Below, in pieces: positions 1 through 11,040 of a DNA stretch of 64,000 nucleotides (positions are counted from its first letter, which is position 1; every line of letters starts with the position of its first letter). The DNA is from Larix kaempferi (lineage: Eukaryota; Streptophyta; Pinopsida; Pinales; Pinaceae). The stretch lies in contig BSBM01000096.1 in the NCBI GenBank assembly GCA_027924585.1, forward strand, positions 5,145,501 through 5,209,500, in the 5' to 3' direction. Made by a program: the position numbers and the translations under genes. Below the pieces are notes generated by a model. That model did no database searches. It was not told where the DNA came from and saw nothing but the letters and a program-made list of their open reading frames with translations.

Positions 1-777
1 ATCATTAGCGTTCATTATTTTGGTTTATTTGTCATTTCATAAATATTTTTTAACACGAGGGTTGGATTGGGGAAGAATTATTTGAGAAAATTTATTCAAA
101 GTTTTGGAGTGTAATGTTTCATTTGTCTATTATTTATCATAGAATCTTTTTCATTAGTCATATAAAAGAGGTATGAGTGGGTTTACATCTCTGAATCCAA
201 CGAAGGAAGTGATTAGTTTGAAAAATTTTGAAATTAATTAAGTAATATATTATTAATTTTTTATTATTTATGTATATGAAAATTATTAAATTTAATAATT
301 TGATTAAAATAATAAATGATGATGATAATAATAATATTTTTAATTATAATTAATTAAAAAATGGATATAAAAATTTTGAAAAATTTTTAAACCCAAAATA
401 AAATTAAATCTTTTAAAAACCCAAAATTCAAATTTATAAAACAATTAACTTTTTAGAAAGTAACTTTAAACAACTTCAACTCTTTAAAAAAATAAAGTCA
501 ACCAAATGAATTATTAAAAAAATAGTAATCAACTTTAACGAACTCCCTCTAAGGCAACAAAATGAATTATTGAATAGTAGTTTTTCATTTTAGTTAGTTG
601 GTACGTAAAAGTTTGATTTCTGGTGAGATGTCAAAGTTTAAATTTATCTTATACTTTTAATTAAAAATATTCTAATATACATTTTTATAAAATTACCATA
701 TCTTTTTTAATTTGTTAATTATTGTGTTGTGTATAATTTGTTAGTATGTTATTGTTGGTTAGTATTGTTATTAGTCC
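1..777. other. AT-rich intergenic DNA, no gene seen
   Basis: Very AT-rich sequence with runs of short A/T words and GATGAT/AATAAT microsatellite-like patches around 300-350. Both strands are broken by stop codons and I see no conserved protein motif, LTR boundary or RNA gene. Confidence 0.6.
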
Positions 778-3369
778 GTGCTCGCAGGCAGTGTATGGCA
801 GGCAGTGTATGGATTATATAAATTGATGTTGCTTATTTCTATTAACCTGGCACGAATTACACAATATTTTATTCAAACATTTTATTCAAAGTTTTTTAAG
901 AGAGATTATGTTCTTGCCAATGAAAAAATTTGGAGCTTTATTTGGCCTCAAACAAAGGCGAGGCCTGCCACGAACCGCCTCCACCTTCTCTCCTGTGGGA
1001 AACAGTGCTTGCCACCAAGGTAGGAATTTGGAAAAAATTCCACCCGTCAAAATTGACGATCTTTACACAATATACAAACGTTTTTACAATTTCTTTGTTT
1101 TTTATGACTGAAAATATGAAATTTAAACCGGGGCAAAATGGCCCATGATGGGCATTTTGCCCGTCAAAATCCAACCCTGCTTGCCACGAACAAGGCCGCA
1201 TGCGCTACATCACTTGCATGTCCTCCAGCTGTTGTTTGTGTTGTCGTGGTTTCCTGGTTTAGTCTTGGTGGCCAGTTTATCCAGATACTTCTTATATGCT
1301 AACTATCTGACAACAATGGTACACGTACATTGCATGCAGTACTATTCCAACTGGCTTGGCTTTATTAAACTTGTACAGACTAATTGGGAAAGCGACATCG
1401 AGGGTTTTAACATGGTAAAATCATTTTGAGGGTTTATTTGGTCGCTATAGAGTATTCTAGAACTACTCTATGCGGTTACAACATAGATGGTCATCTCCCT
1501 TGGCTGCTATGGGTATCGGAATTTAAAGTTTTACTAACTTGTTTGTTTGGAGTATAAAGTTCCTCTCTGCAAGGTCTCTTTCAACGACATTGTCGCGAGC
1601 TTTTGGGGTTTTCACAATCGAAGGTAAAGTTTGTTCAGTCATACTCTTGTAATTCGTAGTAATTCTTTCGATTTCCAGTTTACATCCATATTAATAATAT
1701 CTGGAATTCCTTTTCTTTTCCTTGTAGGGAACGCCGACTCTGCTAGTTTTGGAATGGGCTTGACTGAGGAAGGTGTTGGCGAACCTCTCGGTAAGCCCTT
1801 AAGCCCTTACCCCAACCCGTAAGATCCCCAGGCAGAGTTTGAAGGTTTAGAAGTTGACGTAAGAGGGTTAAATACAGGAATTACAACATGTTTCAGTTCC
1901 TGTAGGTGTAACCGGTTGCTATTATCGCTGAGGTGTGAAACCCCTTGTAACAGTTTGTATTATCTTCACAGCATAATGCTACCTCTAAGTTTGAATGGTG
2001 AAGCAGGTAGATGAGACGATTCTACTTCAAAATATCTTTGGAATACCCTTTCTCCAAATGACCTGTTTTAATTGCAAATGTATGCATTTTCAAGGTTTAT
2101 CCTGTAACAAGAACTGGCTTGAGGGTTCCTACATTTTATACACTGAGTAATTGCATTATAAAAAGTGGCTCAGTGCATAACTTAATAAGGCCCTTATTTA
2201 ATTTTTTCGTGCCTGTGCAGAGCCGTTGACTCTTGTAAACATTTCACAGGCTAGATTATGTTTTTTTTCAGAACTTAATGTTCGAGTATATAAAATGTAA
2301 AGAACGGTTGGTTTAGTATTAAATATTTGTTTGACTTTCGTTTATTTACTATGGCCATCTTTCATAGTTCTATACCTTATTTATTCGATGGTTTGGTATG
2401 GATTCTCATCCGTCCATGCACATAGGGAGTTCATGGCTTCAGCCAAAGGTTTACCCTTCTCCCTATCGTGGATAGTATTTTCTGCATAGAATTTTTCTCC
2501 TGTAACTAAAGTATTAACGACACTTATCTTTTGCACCGGATTCTTTGAAGAACGTCACTACTCAAACGTTGTAGAAACCAAACAAGTTTTTTAATTCTGC
2601 TCGGTAAGTTGAATTGTCTATTGTCCGTCAATAAAGCTTTTAAGAAATTAATTACAAAAATAAAAGAATAGTTTTCAACAAAGATATCCCCTTTCGATTT
2701 CATAAAGGAACTTCATAAAATGCTGAAAATAATTCTTTAAAAACCCTAAACTATTTCAGTTCTTATGCTTTTATTCTTGTTACCTTTTAAGGGTTTCCAA
2801 GGACCTAGGTTCCAGCAATGAGATAATATCCTACCATGGTATATAATCTTCTTTGGACTCAACACTCAGTAAACAGTTTTAGCCTGTTGGAACTTGTCCT
2901 ACTTGACTGGGCACATTTATCCCTCGAATCTCGTCCTATAGATACTCACGATCCATAAATAATTTAATGTATTATTATAGTTCTGGAATTTAAACATGTA
3001 ATAATGTTTGGGGTTGAGAAGAAAGAAATATTTGTATCTTTACTGAACGTAAATTTCTCGTCCTCCTACCACAATGAGAAAATATTTATGCGAACCTCAC
3101 TGAACTTGAACTTGTAATGAGGAGTATCACATTAGTAGGAAAATACATCATTGATTATATCCACATCATCAAAGATATTTGTTTTTAAATCTAAACAACC
3201 AACTAAAACCGATAATATCTTTCACACATTAGTTTAGAGAAGAGATCATCATCATCAAACCTGCAATGCAAAGATATGAAATCAAACGTAAGAAATGAAA
3301 ACAATAAAAAATTTGTGTAATTGCTAATTTTCATGTATTTGAACTTCAAAGGATTACCAAATTTTAGAT
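778..3369. other. Unassigned low-coding DNA
   Basis: No protein that I can recognise. Short open stretches exist on both strands but lack family motifs. A possible small exon at 1728-1790 is listed separately. An open stretch on the plus strand runs from about 1830 to 2012, again with no recognisable content. Composition is less AT-rich than 1-777, so a decayed element or the intron/UTR of a gene cannot be excluded. Confidence 0.4.
1728..1790 (+). other. Possible internal exon, gene unknown
   Basis: A 63-base segment with a good acceptor before it (pyrimidine tract then TTGTAG) and a good donor after it (G|GTAAGC). The preceding open stretch ends at 1623 at another donor (AAG|GTAAAG), and joining the two keeps one reading frame (reads ...FGVFTIEG then NADSASFGMGLTEEG...). 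Phase is compatible on both sides. No family is recognised and no downstream exon is clear, so chance is a real alternative. Confidence 0.18.
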
Positions 3370-4078
3370 TTATCTGTCTACTTTTACAACAGTGGTGGTG
3401 AACTTGCCAACAAGAACATTGGGTCTCACACAAGCTTTGAAACAAGCCTCGCTACAATCCTGTGAATTTAATACAACATGAATTTACATTGCATTTATGC
3501 CTGTACAACTAGAAATTATAGCACCGAAAAATCATTCAGAAAAAAATTGGATATGGCTCAATAGGAAGGAAGAATGCATTGAAAAAAAAATTAGAAGAAT
3601 TTTAGATAACCTTGGCCATTAGTTTTTTATAAGTGTTCTGAATTTTTTTAAAAATATTTTTAGATTTTGGGTTTATAGATAGAACTGGCATCAGTATATT
3701 TGAGAATTTGAATCTATGATTTCTGGTAAAGAAATATATATTCTCAATCGTTATACTCACTGAAACTATACATAAATTGTATTTTACTAAGTAAATTCAC
3801 TGATTTATATTAAAAAGTTGACAATGAGATGTCTATATTCTATCAAAATTTGTATTACGGTTAAAATAAAAGACCAATATTGTAGAATCTTGCTACTATG
3901 ATGGAAAATCTATTAATCAATATAGACTTTGGATTGGATTGATTTGAATTGAATTAAAGAAAGCCACCTGTTTTGGATGAGGTTGGGTATTAAAGTTTAG
4001 TTACCTGATACGCAGAGCATGGAGAGTTGGCATGGTGAGCTCTCTTGCAGGCAACATTGCAACTTGTTTGGCATGCAT
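3370..4078 (-). CDS. Small cysteine-rich peptide gene, last two exons
   Basis: Two minus-strand exons, 4078-4005 and 3459-3370, are joined by an intron with GTAACT at the donor and TTCACAG at the acceptor. The first ends in phase 0 at a CAG codon and the second begins in phase 0 and stops at TAA after 29 codons. The joined peptide has seven cysteines in two matching clusters: C-x3-C-x3-C, then x9-C-x5, then C-x3-C-x3-C, followed by a cysteine-free, Val/Thr-rich tail. This pattern is typical in style of secreted plant cysteine-rich peptides, but I do not recognise the family. The upstream exon, which should carry the start codon and any signal peptide, was not found: the acceptor before 4078 (ATTCAG) needs an exon contributing one base. 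Function is unknown; real splicing is inferred from the sites and frame only. Confidence 0.45.
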
Positions 4079-4150
4079 CTGAATACAATCCAAATATGTT
4101 CTTGATTTTCCATGATTAAGCTTAAACATATGACCAATTATCTTATTTTA

Positions 4151-4230
4151 AATTACTTTAGAGTAAATTTTTAATCTTATTTATTTATGAAATTACTTTA
4201 GAGTAAATTTTTAATCTTATTTATTTATGA
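4151..4230. repeat. Exact 40 bp tandem duplication
   Basis: The 40-base unit at 4151-4190 is repeated without change at 4191-4230. It is AT-rich and non-coding, sitting upstream of the cysteine-rich peptide exons on their strand. Exact identity points to recent replication slippage. Confidence 0.9.
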
Positions 4231-5280
4231 GTAAATTAATTTATTTTATATTTGATACCAGTTATATTTACTGTAGTTCGTGCCATGTTAAGGACCGGTA
4301 AGGAATTGATTAAGTTGTTTAAATTGATGACATTTGTGACATAAATTCATAGAAAACCATGCAAATGCAACTATCATAAGACATTTGGCTGGAGTTCATA
4401 CAATCCTGTGACATATTGCATGGAAATAAACTAGCGTTCATGCATTTTTGTTCCACGAATTTCAATCGCCACACCGTTGCCTAAAAAAAACAAGTCTTAA
4501 CAAAAGAAAAAGGTAACAACATATGTAAACAAGTGGAGGTGTATAACATTTCAAAAAAGTGACTGGTTCTAAGTGAGCTGGTAACCAGGTGTCTGCTTTG
4601 AAATTGCATGGTAACCAGGTGTCTCATCACCTCAATCCACGATGCTCACCGAAATCCAAGAGCTCATCGATCCATGAAAACTAAGAATTCCAGGGTGAAA
4701 TTAGACTAGGTTTGCGTCTGGTTGTTCTCTCTCGTTTGTTCAAAAGCCCCTAGCTTCCCTCTAACTACCTTTATTTTTGGTGGTCCCAAATCAACTCGCT
4801 ATGCCTATCGACGTGGAAGGTACATTGGGTGGGTTAATGGATCTCGAACTTACTTATATAGTCATGAATCAACAAGCTCTAGATCTTAATATACGTCTAT
4901 TACTCTGCATCACTACCAATAAGAACATGTTATTCCTTACAAGCTATCGATCTTGACCTATAAGGGTGCTTATAGCTCTTTGATGGCTAGATCAACTGAT
5001 CTAAGATAAAGCCCAAAAAACTATTGCAGAGTTAACAAAGGACTTGGTAATTTTGCTTTTAGTTTTGGCAGGGACTAGATGCTCTACTTCCATCTTCCTT
5101 TTTTTTATAACAAAAACGGTTGAAGAGCTTTTGATTATATATAAAACAAAGAGTACAGAGAACATAGATAGGATTTCTCCCATAACAGAACAACATCCAT
5201 TACACCTTGTTCATCCTTCTCTAACTTGTAGCTGTTATGAAAAATACCTAGCCTGTGGAAGCTATATCTTCTTACAAATT
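4231..5280. other. Intergenic DNA, no gene seen
   Basis: No supported gene. A short direct repeat (GGTAACCAGGTGTCT) occurs twice near 4580 and 4611. The region might hold the missing 5' exon of the cysteine-rich peptide gene, but no signal-peptide-like frame with a matching donor was found. Confidence 0.4.
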
Positions 5281-6233
5281 GACCAAGCAAAAATATGCAG
5301 AAACAAAACATAGCAGGGCGTTCTGTCTGACCAGAATGAGACTACTAAAAAGAGAAAGCAGACTAACAAGAACCTATTCTAGGATTTCGAGAGGCTAATG
5401 CCTTTGTTGATATTTCCATATTATACATATAACTAAGAGACCACAAAAAAAAAATCATAACTTATCCATAAACAGAGTGTAACCAGAAACTAGGAGTCTA
5501 GTGCCGAAGGCATGCGTCCAGGAAGTTATCTTCATCATTCACTGTGCTCCTATCCTTCACTGAGTGAGCTCCAACTTGCATCCCCAAGTTGACCAGTTAT
5601 TTCTTTAGAATATCCAGCATCTTGCCAACTTCCAGAATTTTGTTGTTCGCAACCTCCATTTGAACTTCCTTTATGCCCTCATGAGGGTGTATTGCGTCCA
5701 TGACTTCTTCAAGTTTACAAACCCTCTTAGCAATCTTACTGTTGTGATGCTTGAATTGACCAAGCAAAAATATGCAGAAACAAAACATAGCAAGGCGTTC
5801 TGTCTGACCAGAATGAGACTACTAAAAAGAGAAATCAGACTGACAAGAACCTATTCTAGGATTTCGAGAGGCTAATGCCTTTGTTGATATTTCCATATTA
5901 TACATATAACTAAGAGACCACAAAAAAAAAACATAACTTATCCATAAACAGAGTGTAACCAGAAACTAGGAGTCTAGTGCCGAAGGCATGCGTCCAGGAA
6001 GTTATCTTCATCATTCACTGTGCTCCTATCCTTCACTGAGTGAGCTCCAACTTGCATCCCCAAGTTGACCAGTTATTTCTTTAGAATATCTAGCATCTTG
6101 CCAACTTCCAGAATTTTGTTGTTCGCAACCTCCATTTGAACTTCCTTTATGCCCTCATGAGGGTGTATTGCGCCCATGACTTCTTCAAGTTTACAAACCC
6201 TCTCAGCAATCTTACTGTTGTGATGCTTGAATT
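5281..6233. repeat. Tandem duplication of about 476 bp
   Basis: Bases 5281-5757 and 5758-6233 are near-identical copies differing by scattered substitutions and one base in an A-run. Both copies contain the last 50 or so codons of the minus-strand coiled-coil reading frame at 6073-6459, so the duplication arose inside that sequence. The downstream boundary is the point where copy 2 continues into the longer frame (TTGAATTCAGAG) while copy 1 reads TTGAATTGACC. Confidence 0.9.
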
Positions 6234-6459
6234 CAGAGTGAGTTGCTTGTGCAAGGGAAAACATACGGGTTAGGGCCTGCTTCATTTCCAAATTCTCATT
6301 TCTCGCCAGCCCGATTTGATTTTCCAAGTCATTTATATGACTCATGACTTCCCCAAGGTCATAATTTCTTTCACTTCTCTGTCCAACGCCAAGATTGGCA
6401 ATATTTTTCTTTTCCAGGGTGTTGTATGGTCGCTCCTTCCCTAGTATGACAGAGACCAT
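6073..6459 (-). CDS. Coiled-coil open frame downstream of LINE-A
   Basis: A 128-codon frame starting at an ATG. It is rich in Glu, Lys, Leu and Asn in heptad-like spacing (for example MSHINDLENQIG and NLEMKQALTRMF), so a coiled coil is likely. No family is recognised. It lies on the strand of LINE-A, about 560 bases beyond the RNase H stop, and its C-terminal 50 codons are duplicated at 5597-5757, where Lys/Glu and Asp/Gly replacements distinguish the copies. It may be a C-terminal or 3' open frame of LINE-A, a captured host exon, or a separate relic. An RNase H relic at 24.5-25.7 kb also has a helical open stretch downstream, which weakly supports the first option. Confidence 0.3.
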   Translation of the reverse strand: MVSVILGKERPYNTLEKKNIANLGVGQRSERNYDLGEVMSHINDLENQIGLARNENLEMKQALTRMFSLAQATHSEFKHHNSKIAERVCKLEEVMGAIHPHEGIKEVQMEVANNKILEVGKMLDILKK

Positions 6460-7019
6460 GTATCAGAGATCTAACCTGCACATCTTCATGCACAACGCCA
6501 TGTACATCTTCAAAAATCGAATGCACCCAACTATGAGCACCATAAACACTTCTAATTGTTTTTTTGCAGCGAAAACAATTCGCCATAACCTCAGAGCCAC
6601 TCAGGTTTGGAGAGCCGGAACTAAAGTGCTCCATGTCAATGCAATGCCTCCAGCACCAAGTAGGATGTGCGTAAATGAGGTCGGAAAGAGAACTCCCTGA
6701 AACAAATTGCAGACACAAAGCAGAGGCGCGAATGAGGGCAGAAACATTCCCTCTTGAAATTAAAGACATTCCTCAAAACTGATAGATCTACTCTGAAGTG
6801 TGCATGTGAGCCATGTGGTTGAGGCATGGAGCAGTCCTGTAGCATTTACGAGTGGAGCGTGTGAGGATCCAATATAGATCCGGAGGATGAGTTTGAAGGG
6901 AATGGTAGGTTGTCAAATGGTCCATGGGAAAGGGGGTAATAGGAATGGTGGAATAAATGATCCAAGGGGAGTTCAAGACCAAGTTTTTGCCACCGTTTCT
7001 AGTGGGATGGAAAGAAAAA
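6460..7019 (-). other. Probable LINE-A 3' region
   Basis: Sequence between the RNase H stop codon and the coiled-coil frame on the minus strand. It has partly open stretches in several frames but no recognisable domain. I read it as 3' untranslated or frame-damaged LINE sequence; no clear poly(A) tail or target-site duplication was seen to mark the LINE end. Confidence 0.35.
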
Positions 7020-7319
7020 TTAAAGAATCCAAATGTTTTCAAGAGTAGCATTATCACTCTCTAGGACACCACAGCTCAAACCAACTCCTTTATTGTCCAT
7101 ACTATCCTCCTGTTGATTATGGCCTCTTAGAACATGAAGAAAGTTAATTGATTTAAATTCTTTAGCTAGACAGTTTAGAAGGTGGTGCATCTTGGAGGAG
7201 GGGCTCTTCCAGTTCCTTGTAATATTTCTTGCTTCCCTTGTGACAATTAAGGAATCTCCAATGGAAATCATTTCCTCAATTCCCATGTCTCTAGCAAGCT
7301 CCAAACCCTTAATTAAGGC
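7020..7319 (-). pseudogene. LINE-A RNase H domain, C-terminal half
   Basis: The frame continues the RNase H domain cut by the Copia insertion NA-1. Visible features are the helix around GLELARDMGI, the catalytic-Asp segment IGDSLIV, and the late H-N-x4-D segment (RGHNQQEDSMDNKGVGL), in the order expected of plant LINE RNase H. It ends at a stop at 7020. The N-terminal half is at 14,601-14,953; the five bases AAGGC next to both cut ends are the target duplication of NA-1. The domain is inactive because it is split. Confidence 0.8.
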
Positions 7320-8005
7320 TGTTAATGTATATGTAACTTCGGAATGTATTTTACCCATGTGTATTGTATTCCTATAGCGATGTTATTATTCCTCTATACG
7401 GAAGTGTCTGTATTCCTATAGAGATGTTATTATTCCTCTATACGGAAGTGTCGTCATTTATATTGTAAGTGTCGTAACTTATACTTGATGGGTTATTAGA
7501 CCACCTTGATGGGGTCGGCCCTGTATGAGTCATGTGGGTAAATGGGTTATTAGACCACCAAGTGTGGGGTCGGCCCGGATTAAGTTAACCATGGGTTATT
7601 AGGCTAAGCTAGACAAGTCGGCCCAGATTAAGTTAACCATGGGTTATTAGGGTAAGCTAGACAAGTCAGCCCCATTAGTTTATTGGGCAGGACAGGACAA
7701 GTATAAATAGAGATTGTGAGATCTCTATTTGATCACTCATTACTCACACTTCTCTCATTCGGAAAGTGGCGCACTTGTGAGAAGGAGGATTTGCTGCTAG
7801 GAGAATACTATATCTTGTACTTTGGTTGTATCATTGCTCTTTCTATCTCTGAGGAAGTTGCGGGGTTTTTCACCTTCTTGGTTTTTCCTGGTGAAACTTT
7901 GTGTCTCTTGTGTGCTTACATTATTGTGTCCATGATTGATATGCTGTACATGTTATTCTCTCAGTTAAGATCTTAGATCATATTGAAAATTTTGAAAAAC
8001 TAACA
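7320..8005 (+). repeat. NA-1 5' LTR
   Basis: 686 bp, TG...CA. A TATA box (TATAAATAG) lies at 7702-7710. It is longer than the 3' copy because two internal tandem duplications are present only here: 44 bp (7365-7408 and 7409-7452) and 48 bp (7572-7619 and 7620-7667). U3 holds repeated AAGTGTCG words and repeated GGGTTATTAG blocks next to GGTCGGCC, as in the other family members. Scattered substitutions separate it from the 3' LTR, so the insertion is not recent. Confidence 0.92.
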
Positions 8006-8017
8006 TGGTATTAGAGC
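8006..8017 (+). promoter_or_regulatory. NA-1 primer-binding site (tRNA-iMet)
   Basis: TGGTATTAGAGC directly follows the LTR CA end. It matches the plant initiator-Met tRNA PBS TGGTATCAGAGC except for one C-to-T change, which fits decay by cytosine deamination. Confidence 0.88.
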
Positions 8018-9138
8018 TAGCCTGAAAGAAGGCATGGTATGGCATGTATGGCACTTGTTGCACTTGCGATGCTAGGGCTTGATATAGCAAAATCTAGTCA
8101 TCGTAGCACTTTTGCTATAAATCCATTTTGGAGAAGTTTCGGATATGAAACTTTTACAGGTCGAATATCATATCCCCATGTACCTTGTGTCAAAATGACA
8201 ACTTCTAATTCGTTGTACTTTGTGTCTTATGATCTGTACAATATAGGGTTTCTGCCTCTTCCAGATCTGAGTCATAAACAAGTGACCTGGGGAAAAAGGT
8301 CATAACTTGGGCTAGGAAGATCCAAATGAAATTTCCTAAAAAGAGACAGATAGGGCACAGACTGTACTTTTAGAGGCCGAAAGTGAACCAGTGACACGTG
8401 GCACTCCGTACAAGTTCGCTCTCCTGTTTTATCCCATAAACAGGTCACGTTGCGACACTTGGCATAACTCTCTCTCAGAGAATCCAATTGAGGTCAGACC
8501 TGTGGGGTTGAAAAGATGATAGGTCGGGCTGTAGAAGTTTCAGAACCTATGGATTCGTAATTTCGGAGTTACACCAGAAACAATCAGGTTCATATTTTGG
8601 TCAAAACAGAATTGGATTTTGAGCACCTTCAATCATGGCTCTGGGAATTAGGGTTTCGAAGAAAGTTGGTATTTTTGTAATCGGAGATCAAGGCTGAATG
8701 CTACTCATCAAAATCAAAATTTAGACACCAAGATAAAAAAATTTGGCTGGGTAGAAAGTCGGGGCTTGATCAAACCCTAGTTCGGAGCTTTGATCGGAAA
8801 AGTGAAAAATTAGGGCTTCTGCAAAAGTTGGAATTTTTTGAAGTCTGTGACCACGGCTGGAAGCTCCTCAGAAAAATCGAAGTTTAGAGCTTTGGATCGA
8901 ACCTTTTGGTTGGGCAGAAGGGTGGGCTTTATCAAACCCTAGTTCGGGATCCTGTCTAGAAGATTTGGAAGTTTCAAAGGCAATTTTGAGGAGTGAAACT
9001 TTGCAATTTTCAAATTCTAAGTATACCAGCTTGATAAGCTCATCAAGGCGCATCTTTCTATCCTTTCAGAAGTTTGAATTTTTAGGGTTTCTATGACAAA
9101 CCCTAATCCAGCTTTAGATTCAGTTTCTGCAATTCAAG
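8018..9138 (+). other. NA-1 5' leader
   Basis: Untranslated leader. Its last part is related to the leader of the complete element (segment with GGCGCATCTTTCTATCC and TTTAGGGTTTC), and the whole is closely related to NA-2 36,338-37,512. It contains two imperfect copies of a block of about 150 bases around 8640-8980 (each with a segment like TTCGAAGTTGGAATTTTTG and ATCAAACCCTAGTTCG). No coding capacity is visible. Confidence 0.6.
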
Positions 9139-9255
9139 TGGATTGGATTAATCCTAGAAGAAAATGGATTGGTCACTTGCATAAGTGAAGAAATTCCAGT
9201 TTCAGAGGGAGATAAGGCTAGCCTTACATAGGAATATTACAAGCAATCTGAACAG
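9139..9255 (+). pseudogene. NA-1 gag remnant
   Basis: Thirty-nine codons matching residues about 23-55 of Gag in the complete Copia element: WIGLILEEN, then SEEIPVSEGDK against KEDIPIPEDEE. One in-frame TAG is present. The match starts straight after the leader homology, so the first 22 Gag codons are missing, and it ends at a donor-like CAG|GTATG. NA-2 keeps the same piece at 37,513-37,631. The rest of Gag is absent. Too short to form a capsid domain. Confidence 0.7.
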
Positions 9256-11040
9256 GTATGACTTATCCAGGCATGTTTAGAGATCTATTCATGATTATGT
9301 TTATGGTATGTTTGTTTTCATTAAGGTTAGTACAATCTTGATTAACTTTAGACTTGTCATATCACCTTAATAAAATTATGAATGCATGATAGAAGATATT
9401 CATTGATTAGGGTTTTGACACTTATGATTGTACTAATGCATTGTGGTGTTGTATGAGGTTGATGTTGTCCGCTAACATGAAAGGTACATCAAGAAAGACA
9501 AATCATGTTCTAGTTCAAGAACATATGATCATGGTGACATGAAGACAAAGATTCATCCATTGTCATGGATCACATAGAAGATCTATTTACGAGGTATGTA
9601 TAACTTGGTTCTATAATGATTAACTTATGAGATATGCAGGTTACTAGCACAAGTCATTGAAGAGAACAAGAAGACATCATGTGGATATGTTAGACATAAC
9701 TATCTAACATACTAATCCATGCATGTTTTTCCTATATCAAGTTAGAATCCTACCTTGTGATATGATCTCTTATATAAGTGTACATGGCATGGTTGACAAT
9801 GATTATTCATAGGTTTGAATAATCATGGGTGTATGCATATTATGTTTCTTACCTTAATTGATGATATGACTAACCAAAAGAGTCATGAAAGTATAGGTTT
9901 GAGTAATCATGGGTTTAGGCATATTATGTTTCTTACTTTAATTTATGATATGACTAACCATAAGAGTCCTTAAATATTAATGCTTATTATTTTTGTTTGA
10001 AATGATCATGACTATACATGCTTAAGATTATCGTGTTTTGATTGTATTGAGAATATACTAATAAATGTATGATTATGTATGAGTTCTCGAGGATATCACA
10101 ATAATGATACTTGTAAGCATGCATAGTGATTGAGGATGGATATAAGTTCAAGGTCAGGTAATCCAGGAAGCAAAGATCAAGATGGAGCACACTCTAGTAG
10201 TTTCTGCAAGGATGCAGATATTCAGAGGGAGTCGACCACTTCTCACAATCCACATCAGAATGGAGTTGCAAAGATTTAGAGGGAGTCCACCCAACAACCA
10301 AACAAAGATAAGTATTTGAATTGTCATTTATTACATATTTGTTTGTTTAAATAATGTTGTTCAATGATGTATATGCTTATGTTCCTAGACTTAGGTTGTG
10401 TATTATGCATATTGGAATAATTTCATTAATGAACAGTATACTACTAATATGCATGTGATGGGTAAGTGGCCGATGGCACTGTACAACACTCCATTGCAAC
10501 TTATCTAGAATGAAACCTTTTTGCTGACATGTTGGGAGTAGTGCAAACTCTTAACAATGTTCTGGTAGAGATTGGAAGACATCTAGAAAGTTACAGGATA
10601 TGGATGAATGTTGTATTGAAGCATTGGCTAAAATGATTGTATGACATATTTCTTTATGTATAAGAATTTGTTCTGAAAACTATGAGATATTTCTAATCAT
10701 GCAATTTAACTTGTTTTGTAGGCAACTTAACTAGAATGAAACCTCTTTGCTGACATGTTGGGAGTAGTGCAAACTCTTAACAATGTTCTGGTAGAGATTG
10801 GAAGGCATCTAGAAAGTTACAGGATATGGATGAATGTTGTATTGAAGCATTGGCTAAAATGATTGCATGATTGTATGACATATTTCTTTATGTGTAAGAA
10901 TTTGTTCTGAAAACTATGAGATATTTCTAATCATGCAATTTAACTTGTTTTGTAGGAAAGATCATATACCATCACCTACAAAAGAAGGAATACAACATTT
11001 GTTCCAGCAACAAAGATATCTATTGAAGATATTGAAGATC
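9256..11040 (+). other. NA-1 non-coding replacement segment
   Basis: About 1.8 kb standing where gag, protease and integrase lie in the complete element. It is AT-rich, has no long frame and no recognisable domain, but is clearly shared with NA-2 37,632-39,104. Several GTATG/GTAAGT donor-like and TTTGTAG acceptor-like words punctuate it, with the last acceptor-like word at 10,951-10,955 just ahead of the RT region. It might be spliced or might be a captured genomic fragment; the sequence does not decide. Confidence 0.5.
10496..10956 (+). repeat. 226 bp tandem duplication in NA-1
   Basis: Unit 1 is 10,496-10,721 and unit 2 is 10,722-10,956, the second with a few extra bases (GCATGATT). Each unit ends with the pyrimidine-rich TTGTTTTGTAGG word. 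NA-2 has a single copy (38,797-39,037), so duplication followed the split of the two copies. Confidence 0.85.

Noticed and set aside
4380-4500. First exon of the cysteine-rich peptide gene
   Set aside because: An acceptor-like word and a short frame are present, but no signal peptide and no donor in the needed phase.
8640-8980. Captured host gene in the NA leader
   Set aside because: Repeated AAACCCTAG/TTAGGGC words suggested exons, but the blocks are imperfect duplicates of leader sequence shared by all family members, with no protein.
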